Shown: positions 1-8,281 of the stretch, one piece after another | Layout: each line of letters starts with the position of its first letter | Position numbering within the stretch: position 1 is the first letter of the stretch | From: Paraburkholderia acidisoli | GTDB taxonomy: Bacteria > Pseudomonadota > Gammaproteobacteria > Burkholderiales > Burkholderiaceae | DNA length: 64,000 bases | Assembly (NCBI RefSeq): GCF_009789675.1 | Contig: NZ_CP046914.1 | Location: 930,001-994,000, forward strand | Direction of reading: 5' to 3' | Translations under genes and position numbers: made by a program | Notes under the pieces: generated by a model | The model's input: only the letters and a program-made list of their open reading frames with translations | The model's database searches: none | What the model was told of the DNA's origin: nothing

Positions 1-70
1 CGTCGCGCGGGCCGCGCCTTCGCCTTCTTTTCACCAGGCGCGCAGCAAGGCGCACGAGTCCGCCACGCGC

Positions 71-757
71 TCAGCCGCGCGCGCCGTCCTCGCGAAACTC
101 CTTTACACAGGGCAACTGGCGCAGCGTTGCGCAGATCGCCTCGTATTCCATTGCCGAAACCCGGCCCAGCGTAATCATCACCTCGTCGAGCTCGGGCGAA
201 TCGTCGCTCTGTTGCATCACAAATTGTTTCACGCGCGGGCTGGAAGTGCCGAGCGCGTCGTGCAGCGTGTGGAACGTGAGCGCGCCGCGCTCCACCAGCA
301 TCGTGAGCTGGCGCCGCTGCTTGAACGTGATGAAACGGCGCTCCAGCGGCTTGATGCCCGCGAGGATGATGAGGATGATGACCGTCGCGGCGATCGCGGC
401 CGTGTACAGGCCGCCGCCCACCGCCAGCCCGACGGCCGCGACCGACCAGAGGCTCGCCGCCGTGGTGAGACCGCGCACGATCTCGCCGCGCAGCAGGATC
501 GAGCCCGCACCCAGGAAGCCGATGCCCGAGACCACCTGCGCGGCCATCCGCGAGGGGTCGAGCACGACGTGGTCGGCGGCGAGCACATCGGCGAAACCGA
601 ACGCCGAAACCAGCATGATGAGCGCCGACCCCACGCACACCAGCATGTGCGTGCGCAACCCGGCGGCCCACGAGAGCCGCTCGCGCTCGAAGCCGATCAC
701 GCTGCCGAGCGCGGCCGCCAGCACGAGCCGCGCGATGAGTTCCCAGTTTCCGATCAT
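71..757 (-). CDS. MgtC/SapB-family inner-membrane protein
   Basis: A 228-residue integral membrane protein of the MgtC/SapB/YhiD family. The family hallmarks are visible: a GFERE motif after the first membrane helix, a GLRTHMLVCVGSA segment, and SGIGFLGAGSI in the middle. About four hydrophobic helices occupy the first 145 residues, followed by a short soluble C-terminal tail of roughly 80 residues that resembles a small regulatory domain. MgtC members are linked in pathogens to survival in low magnesium and to F-type ATPase modulation, but many Burkholderia copies are housekeeping proteins of unknown role; no magnesium-sensing leader was recognised here. The ATG at 757 is supported by a strong AAGGAGC ribosome site 6 bases upstream. 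The gene is divergent from the AGE-family gene. Confidence 0.9.
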   Translation of the reverse strand: MIGNWELIARLVLAAALGSVIGFERERLSWAAGLRTHMLVCVGSALIMLVSAFGFADVLAADHVVLDPSRMAAQVVSGIGFLGAGSILLRGEIVRGLTTAASLWSVAAVGLAVGGGLYTAAIAATVIILIILAGIKPLERRFITFKQRRQLTMLVERGALTFHTLHDALGTSSPRVKQFVMQQSDDSPELDEVMITLGRVSAMEYEAICATLRQLPCVKEFREDGARG

Positions 758-932
758 GCTTGCTCCTTATAAGTCGTCGGCGGTCGCCGCGGGCGCGGGC
801 CGCCTGTTGGTGGAAGTCGATGGGAGCGCGCGGCGCGGTGGCCGGGTGGCGTGCGGTTCGGACGGTGGAAAGGCGGGTTACGCAAAGCGTACAATCGCTG
901 ACCTCACTTCCACACTTGACGCGTCTTTTCCC

Positions 933-2036
933 ATGAACGCGATGACCGCAACCCAGCCCTCCCCCAGCGCAGCCGGCCTGCGCGAGCATTTCGACCGCGT
1001 CGTGCTGCCGCTGTGGCGCGGCCCCGGCTTCAACGCCGCGCTGCGCCTGCCCTTCGAGGCGCTCGACGCGAACGGCGCGGCCACGCTGCCCGTCACGCGC
1101 TACCGCGCCATGGCGTGCGCGCGCCAGCTCTTCGTGTTCTCGCAGGCGGGCGACGCCGAACACTGCCAGACGCTGTTCGACACGTTGCGCCACACCTTTC
1201 AGGACAGCCGGAACGGCGGTTGGTTCTTTAGCGTCGATGCCAACGGCGCGCCGCTCGACACGACCAAAGACCTCTACACGCACGCCTTCGTGGTGTTCGC
1301 GTGCGCCGCGTACGGCCAGCGTTTCGGCGTGAAAGAAGCGCTCGACACGGCGCGCGAAACTTCGGCGCTGATCGTCGATCGCTTCAAGGCGCCGGACGGT
1401 TTGCTCTACGCGGCGCTCGACGCCACGTTCGCGAACGTCACGAGCGGCACGCTGCAAAATCCGCTCATGCACCTGGTCGAAGCCTGGCTGGTGGCGAGCG
1501 AGGCCACCGGCGACAGCGCGTTCGACACGGCGATCACGCGTCTCGTCGAGGCCGTCGCGCGCGGCTTCCTGCACGCGCCCACGGGTTGCATCGCCGAATT
1601 GCCGATCGGCGTGCAGGACAACCGGCTGGAGCCGGGACATCAGTTCGAATGGTTCTGGCTGGCGTCGCGCGCGGGGGCGCGGCTGGGCGATTCGGGTCTC
1701 GAAGCGGCACTCGCGCGCGCGTTCGTCTTTGCGGAGGAGCACGGCGTGGACCCGGCCACGGGCGGCGTGACGGCCGCGCTCGACGAGCGCGGCGACGTGA
1801 TCGATGCGACCCAGCGGATCTGGGCGCAAACGGAGTATTTGCGCGCGCTCGCCACGCATGGCGAAGCCACCGTGCGCGCGCGCCTCGCGCCGCAGATCGA
1901 GCGTTTCGCGCCGCGTTTTCTCACGGCGCAAGGCTGGGTGGAATGCCGCGACGCGGCGGGCAACGTGGCGCGCGCCGACATGCCGTCAACAACGCCATAT
2001 CACCTGCTCACGGCGTACATGGGTATCGGCGTCTGA
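933..2036 (+). CDS. AGE-family sugar epimerase/isomerase
   Basis: A 367-residue protein of the N-acyl-D-glucosamine 2-epimerase (AGE) superfamily, an (alpha/alpha)6 barrel that interconverts the C2 configuration or the aldose/ketose form of sugars. Family signatures are GGWFFSVDANG near residue 95, KDLYTHAFVVFACA near 112, NPLMHLVEAWL near 172 with a putative catalytic His, and EPGHQFEWFWL near 232, whose His is normally the second catalytic base. Length matches mannose isomerase/cellobiose epimerase relatives (about 370-400). The ATG at 933 is chosen because conservation begins there; the open frame extends upstream but over the MgtC gene. No clear Shine-Dalgarno is seen. A TACAAT hexamer at 890-895 is a plausible -10 giving a short leader. 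Substrate cannot be told from sequence, although a neighbouring sugar operon makes a monosaccharide likely. Confidence 0.88.
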   Translation: MNAMTATQPSPSAAGLREHFDRVVLPLWRGPGFNAALRLPFEALDANGAATLPVTRYRAMACARQLFVFSQAGDAEHCQTLFDTLRHTFQDSRNGGWFFSVDANGAPLDTTKDLYTHAFVVFACAAYGQRFGVKEALDTARETSALIVDRFKAPDGLLYAALDATFANVTSGTLQNPLMHLVEAWLVASEATGDSAFDTAITRLVEAVARGFLHAPTGCIAELPIGVQDNRLEPGHQFEWFWLASRAGARLGDSGLEAALARAFVFAEEHGVDPATGGVTAALDERGDVIDATQRIWAQTEYLRALATHGEATVRARLAPQIERFAPRFLTAQGWVECRDAAGNVARADMPSTTPYHLLTAYMGIGV

Positions 2037-2114
2037 GCGACGCCGGCGCCATTTTGGGTAAAAACGCCGGCTAATGTGCCGGCAGCCGCGTCACTCGAGC
2101 CGCGACCCGGCAGC

Positions 2115-3677
2115 TCAATTCGCCGCGAGCACCGCCGGCGAAATCTCGAATGCCGCCACGGCTTGCGCGAGCATCTGCGTCTGCTGATGCAGCGAAGCCG
2201 CGGCCGCGGCGGCTTCCTCCACGAGCGCGGCGTTCTGCTGCGTCATCTGATCCATCTGCGACACGGCCTGATTGACCTGGTCGATGCCCGAGCTTTGTTC
2301 GAGCGACGAGGCACTGATGCCGGCCATCATCTGCGTCGCGCGCGAGATGGACGTCGACACTTCGCGCATCGCTTCGCCCGCGCGCTCGACGAGTTCCGAG
2401 CCGCCGCGAATCTGCGAAACCGACTCGCTGATCAGCGTCTTGATTTCCTTCGCCGATTGCGCGCTGCGCTGCGCCAGACCGCGCACCTCGCCCGCCACGA
2501 CCGCGAAGCCGCGCCCCTGCTCGCCCGCGCGCGCCGCTTCCACGGCCGCGTTCAACGCGAGAATGTTGGTCTGGAACGCGATGCCGTCGATCACACCGAT
2601 GATCTCCGCGATCTTGTCCGAGCTTTGCGCGATGCCGCGCATGCGCTCCACGACTTCGCCGACCACGGCGCCGCCGCGGGCGGTCGCGTCGAGCGCGGCT
2701 TCGGCGAGCGAGTTGGCCTCGCGCGCGTTTTCGGCCGTGTTGCGCACCGTGCCCGTGAGTTCTTCCATGCTCGCGGCCGTTTCTTCGAGCGAAGCGGCCT
2801 GCGATTCCGTGCGCGCCGAAAGATCGGCGTTGCCGGTGGCGATTTCGTCGGCGCCCACGTGAATCGAGCCCGCCGTTTCGCGCACCGTATGCACCGTGCG
2901 CGCGAGGCTGGCCTGCATCAGCGCGAGACCTTGAAAGAGACGGCCGATTTCGTTGTCGCCGCGTGCGCTCACGCGCTCGTCGAGGCGGCCGCGCGCGATG
3001 CGTTCGAAGTGGCGGCCCGCTTCTTCGAGCGGCGCGACCACACCGCGGCGCAGCCCGAGGTGCACGCCCGCCACGAGCGCGATCAGCACGATCAGAATCA
3101 CGCCGCCCACGGTCTCGAACACCGTGAGCCGCGAATCGATCGATTGCAGCGAGGCGTGGCTGGTCGCCGCGTTGAACTGCGCGAAGTTATGCAGTTCGGT
3201 GAGGTAGGCGTCCTGGTACGACTGCGTCGGCTGGTCGAGGAACGCTTGCAGATTGTTGCTGTTCAGGTCGTCGACGAGTTCGCCCAGCGCCTTGCGCAGC
3301 ACCTGGTAGCGTTGCGCCAGGGCGGCCACGCGCGCGCGGTTGTCGTCGTTGATCGGCGGCACGTCCATGAGCGCCGCGTACGAGTTGTCGGCAAGGCTGA
3401 GCTGATCGCGCGCGTGATTGACCATCTCCGTGGGCACGGTCCCGCCGCGCACCATGCGCGTGCCGGCGCGCGAGAGATTGATGCGCGCGTCCATCAACTG
3501 CTGGGTGATTTCGTCGGCGGCGCTCGCCTGACGCAACGCCACCTTGGAAAGCGCGGCCACGTCGTCGTGAGTGCGCGTGAGCGACCAGAAACCAAGTCCT
3601 TCGGTCACGAGCTGCAATACGCAAAACGCGACGAGAACGCACAACAGGCCGGATGCGACCTTGATCTTGCTGAACAT
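2115..3677 (-). CDS. Methyl-accepting chemotaxis protein (Tar-like topology)
   Basis: A 520-residue transmembrane chemoreceptor. Order: short cytoplasmic start, transmembrane helix 1 (about residues 8-30), periplasmic four-helix-bundle ligand domain (about 31-190), transmembrane helix 2 ([18 protein letters not shown]), HAMP domain, then a 36-helical signalling hairpin whose tip reads [20 protein letters not shown] followed by [14 protein letters not shown]. Glu/Gln pairs in [17 protein letters not shown] fit a methylation helix. The C-terminus lacks the NWETF-type CheR-tethering pentapeptide. The ATG at 3677 is preferred over an upstream extension because the standard signal-anchor begins there. 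No core chemotaxis genes adjoin it, so it presumably feeds a flagellar array encoded elsewhere; a sigma-28-like promoter lies upstream. Ligand unknown. Confidence 0.93.
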   Translation of the reverse strand: MFSKIKVASGLLCVLVAFCVLQLVTEGLGFWSLTRTHDDVAALSKVALRQASAADEITQQLMDARINLSRAGTRMVRGGTVPTEMVNHARDQLSLADNSYAALMDVPPINDDNRARVAALAQRYQVLRKALGELVDDLNSNNLQAFLDQPTQSYQDAYLTELHNFAQFNAATSHASLQSIDSRLTVFETVGGVILIVLIALVAGVHLGLRRGVVAPLEEAGRHFERIARGRLDERVSARGDNEIGRLFQGLALMQASLARTVHTVRETAGSIHVGADEIATGNADLSARTESQAASLEETAASMEELTGTVRNTAENAREANSLAEAALDATARGGAVVGEVVERMRGIAQSSDKIAEIIGVIDGIAFQTNILALNAAVEAARAGEQGRGFAVVAGEVRGLAQRSAQSAKEIKTLISESVSQIRGGSELVERAGEAMREVSTSISRATQMMAGISASSLEQSSGIDQVNQAVSQMDQMTQQNAALVEEAAAAAASLHQQTQMLAQAVAAFEISPAVLAAN

Positions 3678-3747
3678 CGGGAACCCTGGGATAGCAGTGA
3701 ATTGGGCGCGCGGCCCGTGCATGTGATCGCTCGGGCCCGCACAGCGG

Positions 3748-3775
3748 TTATCGGCCGCGCAAACGTTGTTTTTGA
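3748..3775 (-). promoter_or_regulatory. Sigma-28 (FliA)-type promoter for the chemoreceptor
   Basis: Read on the minus strand there is TCAAAAAC (3775-3768), a 12-base spacer, and GCCGATAA (3755-3748). The -10 is an exact match to the flagellar sigma factor consensus and the -35 keeps the TCAA core. Transcription would start near 3740, leaving a leader of about 60 bases before the ATG at 3677. Inferred, not demonstrated. Confidence 0.65.
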
Positions 3776-3973
3776 GGCCCAAACGGCCGAAAAGCTGCGA
3801 AAAACGGCTCAAAAAAGAGCGACCGATCGCTTTTGAAATGAAGGTGAAAGCATTGGGCGCACTTTCGGCAACAATCGCCTTACACGTGTCACGCAATTCA
3901 CCTTGACGCGCTGGTAAGCGGCTTCCTAGAGTGGTTAGGAAACCACGCGGGCATAGGCCCAGGGAATGCGACG

Positions 3974-4399
3974 ATGACCGATCTTGTGGATCGCGCGCGC
4001 GGCGCGCTGCTGGCGCAGCCGTTCAGCATGCTGCTCGGCACTGAACTCATGCATGTGGGCGCCGACGAACTCACCTTGCGGCTGCCGGTGCGCGACGAGC
4101 TGAAGCAACAGCACGGCTTCGTGCACGGCGGCGTGATCAGCTATCTCGCCGACAATGCGCTCACGTTCGCGGGCGCGCTCGCGCTCGGGCCGCGCGTGGT
4201 CACGGGCGAATACAAGATCAACTATCTGAGGCCGGCGCTCACCGGCACGTTGATGGCGCGGGCGCGCGTGGTGCATGCGGGACGTCAGCAGGCGACCTGC
4301 CAATGCAGCGTGTTCGTGATGGAGAACGGCGACGAGCGGCTGGTCGCGCTCGCGCAAGGCACCGTGAGCCGCATGAGCGAAAAGGGCATCGACGATTGA
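3974..4399 (+). CDS. PaaI-family hotdog-fold acyl-CoA thioesterase
   Basis: A 141-residue single-domain hotdog thioesterase. The PaaI-type active-site region is clear: [19 protein letters not shown] around residues 47-66, where HGG and the following Asp bind the thioester carbonyl and position water; the central strand [14 protein letters not shown] follows. Members act as homotetramers hydrolysing aromatic or medium-chain acyl-CoA esters in the cytosol. AGGGA lies about 8 bases before the ATG. The gene stands alone between a divergent chemoreceptor and a convergent sugar operon, so context does not reveal its acyl group. Confidence 0.9.
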   Translation: MTDLVDRARGALLAQPFSMLLGTELMHVGADELTLRLPVRDELKQQHGFVHGGVISYLADNALTFAGALALGPRVVTGEYKINYLRPALTGTLMARARVVHAGRQQATCQCSVFVMENGDERLVALAQGTVSRMSEKGIDD

Positions 4400-4446
4400 G
4401 CGAGAGGCATCGCGCGTCGCTCGTGCCCTGCGTGCCCTGAAACACA

Positions 4447-4490
4447 ACGCGCGAGGCGAAGTCAGCGTTCACTGACCTCGCCTCGCGCGT
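4447..4490. terminator. Long hairpin between convergent genes
   Basis: Arms 4447-4465 and 4472-4490 pair over 19 positions with one A-C mismatch around a 6-base loop. It sits between the ends of the converging thioesterase and FAH genes. There is no long T-run on either side, so termination may be imperfect or the element may mainly protect 3' ends. Confidence 0.55.
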
Positions 4491-4537
4491 GGATTTATCG
4501 TCGACACGAAACACCGACGAAAGACGCAAGCGGGCGC

Positions 4538-5386
4538 TTACTCCGCCGCGCGCGTCTTCTGCGACTGCTCGCCAAGACCTTCGATACCGAGGCGCACGGT
4601 TTGCCCCGCCTTCAGATACACGGGCGCGGGCTTCACGCCCATGCCCACGCCCGGCGGCGTGCCCGTGGAAATCACGTCGCCCGGTTGCAGGCTCATGCAT
4701 TCCGAGAGATACGACACGAGTTTCGCGACCGTGAAGATCATCGTGCGCGTGCTGCCGTTCTGGTAGCGATGGCCGTCCACCTCGAGCCACATCGACAGAT
4801 TCTGCGGGTCGGCAACTTCATCGCGCGTGACGAGCCACGGGCCGGTCGGGCCGAACGTGTCGAAGCCCTTGCCCTTGTCCCACTGGCCGCCGCGCTCGAT
4901 CTGCCATTCGCGCTCGGACACGTCGTTGATGACGCAGTAGCCCGCCACGTAATCGAGCGCCTCGGCTTCGCTCACGTTCTTCGCGGCCTTGCCGATCACC
5001 ACGCCCAGTTCCACTTCCCAGTCGGTCTTCTTCGAGCCGCGCGGAATTTCGATGTCGTCGTTCGGGCCGACGATCGCGCTCGTCCACTTGTTGAACACCA
5101 CCGGTTCCGTGGGCACGGGCATGCCCGACTCGGCCGCGTGATCGGCGTAATTCAGGCCGATGCACACCATCTTGCCGATGTGACCCACGCACGGCCCGAG
5201 GCGCGGATTGTCCTCCACGAGCGGCAGCGTTTCAGGATCGATCGCGCGCAGTTGCGCGAGGCCGGCGTCGGACAGTACGTCGCCCGCGATATCGGTCACG
5301 GCGCCCGAGAGCGCGCGAATGCGGCCTTGCGTGTCGAGCAGACCCGGTTTTTCGTGACCCTTCGGGCCATAGCGAAGCAGTTTCAT
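4538..5386 (-). CDS. FAH-family 2,4-diketo-3-deoxy-L-fuconate hydrolase (probable)
   Basis: A 282-residue fumarylacetoacetate-hydrolase-family enzyme. The metal-binding core is recognisable: VCIGLNYADHAAESG near residue 95, a Glu-rich TDWEVELGVVIG with two metal-ligand acidic residues near 150, VINDVSEREWQ near 184 and STGTPPGVGMG near 255. In the non-phosphorylating L-fucose pathway a FAH enzyme cleaves the 2,4-diketo acid to pyruvate and L-lactate. That assignment comes from the neighbours: SDR dehydrogenase, lactonase, aldo/keto reductase and dehydratase lie directly upstream on the same strand. It is the promoter-distal gene of the operon, 48 bases after the SDR stop. A role on 2,4-diketo-3-deoxy-L-rhamnonate cannot be excluded. 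Confidence 0.85.
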   Translation of the reverse strand: MKLLRYGPKGHEKPGLLDTQGRIRALSGAVTDIAGDVLSDAGLAQLRAIDPETLPLVEDNPRLGPCVGHIGKMVCIGLNYADHAAESGMPVPTEPVVFNKWTSAIVGPNDDIEIPRGSKKTDWEVELGVVIGKAAKNVSEAEALDYVAGYCVINDVSEREWQIERGGQWDKGKGFDTFGPTGPWLVTRDEVADPQNLSMWLEVDGHRYQNGSTRTMIFTVAKLVSYLSECMSLQPGDVISTGTPPGVGMGVKPAPVYLKAGQTVRLGIEGLGEQSQKTRAAE

Positions 5387-5434
5387 CGTCTCAAGTTCCT
5401 TATGTACGTCGTGGTCGGAATGTCTGCGAACGGA

Positions 5435-6184
5435 CTAGTTGGACCAACCGCCGTCGATCACATGCGCCTGGCCGGTGGTGAACGCCGACTCGTCCGAGGC
5501 GAGATAGAGCGCGAGCGCCGCGATTTCCTCGGGCTTGCCCACGCGGCCCATCGGTTGACGCGCGACGAACGCCGCGCGCGCGGCATCGACCGTTGTGCCT
5601 TGCGCCGCCGCCTGCGTCGCGATGCGTTCTTCGAGCGACGGCGAATTCACCGTGCCCGGACAGATCGCGTTGCAGCGCACGCCGTGCGTCACGAAGTCCG
5701 CGGCAACGGCCTTGGTCAACCCTATCACAGCGGCCTTCGAAGCGCCGTAGACGAAGCGGTTGGGTACGCCCTTCACGCTCGACGCCGCCGACGACATGTT
5801 GATGATCGACCCGCCGCCCGCTTCCAGCATTGCGGGCAAGAACGCGCGAATCGTGCGGTACATCGCCTTCGCGTTCAGATCGAACGCGAAGTCCCAATCT
5901 TCTTCGCTCGCTTCCAGAATCGAGCCCGCGTGCACGAAGCCCGCGCAATTGAACAGCACCTGGATGGCGCCCAGTTCCTGCGCGAGCGCTTGCACGGCCG
6001 CGTTATCGAGCACGTCGAGCTTGCGCGCCTCCACCTGGCTGCCGAGCGCCGCGAGCGAGTCGATACGGATATCCGTCGCGATCACGCGGGCGCCTTCGCG
6101 CGCGAACAGCTCGGCGGTCGCATAGCCGATGCCCTGGCCCGCCGCGGTGATCAAGGCCGTCTTGCCGGCCAGTCTTTGTACCAT
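5435..6184 (-). CDS. SDR 2-keto-3-deoxy-L-fuconate dehydrogenase (probable)
   Basis: A 249-residue classical short-chain dehydrogenase. The Rossmann fingerprint TAAGQGIG is at residues 13-20, an Asp at 38 favours NAD, NCAG is at 79-82, catalytic Ser near 132, and YGASK gives Tyr146 and Lys150. In the L-fucose route this enzyme oxidises 2-keto-3-deoxy-L-fuconate at C4, yielding the substrate of the FAH hydrolase encoded next. GGAG lies 8 bases before the ATG. The 176-base gap to the upstream lactonase gene holds no recognisable feature. The SDR fold is certain; the substrate rests on operon context. Confidence 0.87.
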   Translation of the reverse strand: MVQRLAGKTALITAAGQGIGYATAELFAREGARVIATDIRIDSLAALGSQVEARKLDVLDNAAVQALAQELGAIQVLFNCAGFVHAGSILEASEEDWDFAFDLNAKAMYRTIRAFLPAMLEAGGGSIINMSSAASSVKGVPNRFVYGASKAAVIGLTKAVAADFVTHGVRCNAICPGTVNSPSLEERIATQAAAQGTTVDAARAAFVARQPMGRVGKPEEIAALALYLASDESAFTTGQAHVIDGGWSN

Positions 6185-6360
6185 CTGCCACTCCGGTTGG
6201 AAGCGCGGCGCGGCGATACCCGGTATTGCAGTAAGCGCCTCATGCCGCGTTGAAGGGATGAACCCGCAGAAGAAGTCGTGACGATGCCGCCCGTCATTAT
6301 GGCGACGCGCGCGTGCCGCGTGGCGTTCGCCGGACGTTGTCTAACCGGCTGGAACGCGTT

Positions 6361-7218
6361 TCAGCCCATGTTCAGCCGATAAAACCGCATGGCGTTGCCG
6401 CCGAACACGTCGTTGCGCTCGCGCGCTGTCAACGTTGCGAGCAGCCGGTTCGCACAGGCGTGCCAGCGCGCGTAGTCGCCGTTGAGATTCAGCACGGGCC
6501 AGTCGCTGCCCCACATCAAGCGCTGCGGGCCGAAGCTCGCGAGCAGATGCGCGACCCACGGCGCGAGCGTCGCCTCGGTCCAGCCCGGCGCGGCCTCGGT
6601 CGCGAGCCCCGAAAGCTTGCAATGCACTTGCGGGAACCGCGCGAGTTGCGCGATGGCTTGCGCCCAGGCCGGATCGACGACGTCATGCGCGCTGGCTGCA
6701 ATTGGCGGCTTCGCGCCATGATCGATCACCACGCGCAACGCGGGATGCCGCGCGAGCCATGCGGCGAGCGCGTCCACATGGCGCGTGAAAACGAGCGCAT
6801 CGAAGGCGAGATCGTGTGCGATCAGCGCGTCGACGGCATGCGCCGTGTTCGCGGTCGCGATCCACGCGTCGTCGGGCAGGTCTTGCAGCATCGGCCGCAC
6901 GCCGCGCAATTTCGGTTCGCGCGCGAGTTCGGCGATCAAGGTGGCCGCGTGCGGGTCGTCGAGCGGCACCCAGCCGACCACGCCCGCGATCGACGCTTCG
7001 CCGCGCGCGAGTTCGAGCAGCCAGCGCGTTTCCTCGACCGTGGGCGCGGCCTGCACGACCACCGTGCGCGAGACATTCCACGCGGCGCACAACGGCGCGA
7101 GATCGGCGGGACCGAACGAGCGATAGAGCGCCGCTAGTTGCGGCGTGAGCCAACCGTAGTCGCCGCGCGCAGGGTCCCAGTAATGCTGATGCGCGTCGAT
7201 AAAAATGGGCGCGCTCAT
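6361..7218 (-). CDS. Amidohydrolase, probable L-fuconolactonase (COG3618)
   Basis: A 285-residue member of the COG3618 branch of the amidohydrolase superfamily. The N-terminal FIDAHQHYWDP contains the HxH metal pair (His10, His12); RTVVVQAAPTVEET, GVVGWVPLDDP, LRVVIDHGAKPP and the C-terminal LMWGSDWPVLN carrying the conserved Asp follow in family order. COG3618 enzymes hydrolyse sugar-acid lactones, and a Burkholderia homologue in a similar cluster is known as an L-fucono-1,5-lactonase. The ATG at 7218 lies one base from the stop of the upstream aldo/keto reductase, implying translational coupling, and excludes longer upstream starts. It would convert the reductase product to L-fuconate for the UxaA-type dehydratase. 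Confidence 0.9.
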   Translation of the reverse strand: MSAPIFIDAHQHYWDPARGDYGWLTPQLAALYRSFGPADLAPLCAAWNVSRTVVVQAAPTVEETRWLLELARGEASIAGVVGWVPLDDPHAATLIAELAREPKLRGVRPMLQDLPDDAWIATANTAHAVDALIAHDLAFDALVFTRHVDALAAWLARHPALRVVIDHGAKPPIAASAHDVVDPAWAQAIAQLARFPQVHCKLSGLATEAAPGWTEATLAPWVAHLLASFGPQRLMWGSDWPVLNLNGDYARWHACANRLLATLTARERNDVFGGNAMRFYRLNMG

Positions 7219-7219
7219 G

Positions 7220-8263
7220 TCACACCTGCGGCAGCGGCGCACGCGAATCGACGAACCCTTTCTCGCGCAGCGCCAGCCACAATTCGCGCGGCAGGCGTGT
7301 TTCGAACGACGCCACGTTCTCGCGCACTTCGTCCGCGCTGCGCGCGCCGTTGAGCACCGTCGCGACCGCCGGATGCGCATACGGAAACTGCAATGCGGCC
7401 GCTGCGAGCGGCGCATCGTAAGCGCGGCACACGGTGTCGAGTTGCGCGACGCGCTCGACCACCTCGCGCGGCGCCGCGCCGTAATTGAACTTGAGATCGC
7501 CGAGCAAGCCGCGCGCGAGAATGCCCGAATTGAACGCGCCGCCCAGCAGAATGCTCACGCCCTTGCGCTCGCATTCGGGCAGCAGGTCGTCGAGCGGCGC
7601 CTGCTCCAGCAGCGTGTAACGGCCCGCGAGCAGCGCGCAATCGATATCGAACTCGCGCATGGCGTCGAGGATCACTTCGCGCTCGTTCACGCCAAAGCCG
7701 ATCGCCTTGATCGCGCCCGCGGCCCGCAATTCGTCGAGCGCGCGAAAGCCACCTTCGTCGGCGAGTTGCCGCCAGTAGTGCGCGTTGCGATCGCCATGCG
7801 TGAAGCGGCCGATATCGTGCACCAGCACCATGTCGATCTCGACCATGCCGAGCCGCATCTGGCTGTCCTCGAACGAGCGCAGAATGCCGTCGCGCGTGTA
7901 GTCGTAGATCGCTTCGAACGGCAGCGGATCTTGCCAGCCTTCGCTGCCGTCGTACGCGTGCGTGCGCGGCACGAAACGCCGCCCGACCTTGGTCGAGAGT
8001 ACGAATTCATCACGCGGATAACGCCGCAACGCCGCGCCCAACCGGTGCTCCGCCTTCGTGTGGCCGTAATGCGGCGCGGTATCGAAGTAGCGGATACCGG
8101 CTTGCCACGCGGCCTCCACCGTGGCTTGCGCCTCGTCCTCCGTGAGATCGCGGTAGAGGCCGCCTAGCGGCGCGGTGCCGAGGCCCAGCGCCGTGACGGC
8201 CAGCGCCGTGCGGCCGATACGGCGCTTTTGCGTCACGCCGGAATGCTGCTCGTTTTGCGCCAT
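7220..8263 (-). CDS. Aldo/keto reductase, probable L-fucose 1-dehydrogenase
   Basis: A 347-residue aldo/keto reductase of the D-threo-aldose/L-fucose 1-dehydrogenase group. The tetrad is visible: Asp61 and Tyr66 in YFDTAPHYG, Lys92 in LSTKVGRR and His149 in MVLVHDIGRF. It would oxidise the pyranose C1 to the lactone with NAD(P), the first step of the non-phosphorylating pathway. The C-terminal ALQFPYAHPAVATVLNGARS matches the cofactor-binding end of this subgroup. GGAGAG is 9 bases before the ATG. It lies between the dehydratase genes and the lactonase in one run of minus-strand genes. No separate fucose mutarotase gene was found in the operon. Confidence 0.89.
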   Translation of the reverse strand: MAQNEQHSGVTQKRRIGRTALAVTALGLGTAPLGGLYRDLTEDEAQATVEAAWQAGIRYFDTAPHYGHTKAEHRLGAALRRYPRDEFVLSTKVGRRFVPRTHAYDGSEGWQDPLPFEAIYDYTRDGILRSFEDSQMRLGMVEIDMVLVHDIGRFTHGDRNAHYWRQLADEGGFRALDELRAAGAIKAIGFGVNEREVILDAMREFDIDCALLAGRYTLLEQAPLDDLLPECERKGVSILLGGAFNSGILARGLLGDLKFNYGAAPREVVERVAQLDTVCRAYDAPLAAAALQFPYAHPAVATVLNGARSADEVRENVASFETRLPRELWLALREKGFVDSRAPLPQV

Positions 8264-8281
8264 CGCGTACGCTCTCCGTTT

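Noticed and set aside
60..70. Leader or riboswitch for the MgtC-family gene
   Set aside because: The gene reads leftward, so its leader would lie right of 757, and no structured magnesium- or proline-rich leader is visible there.
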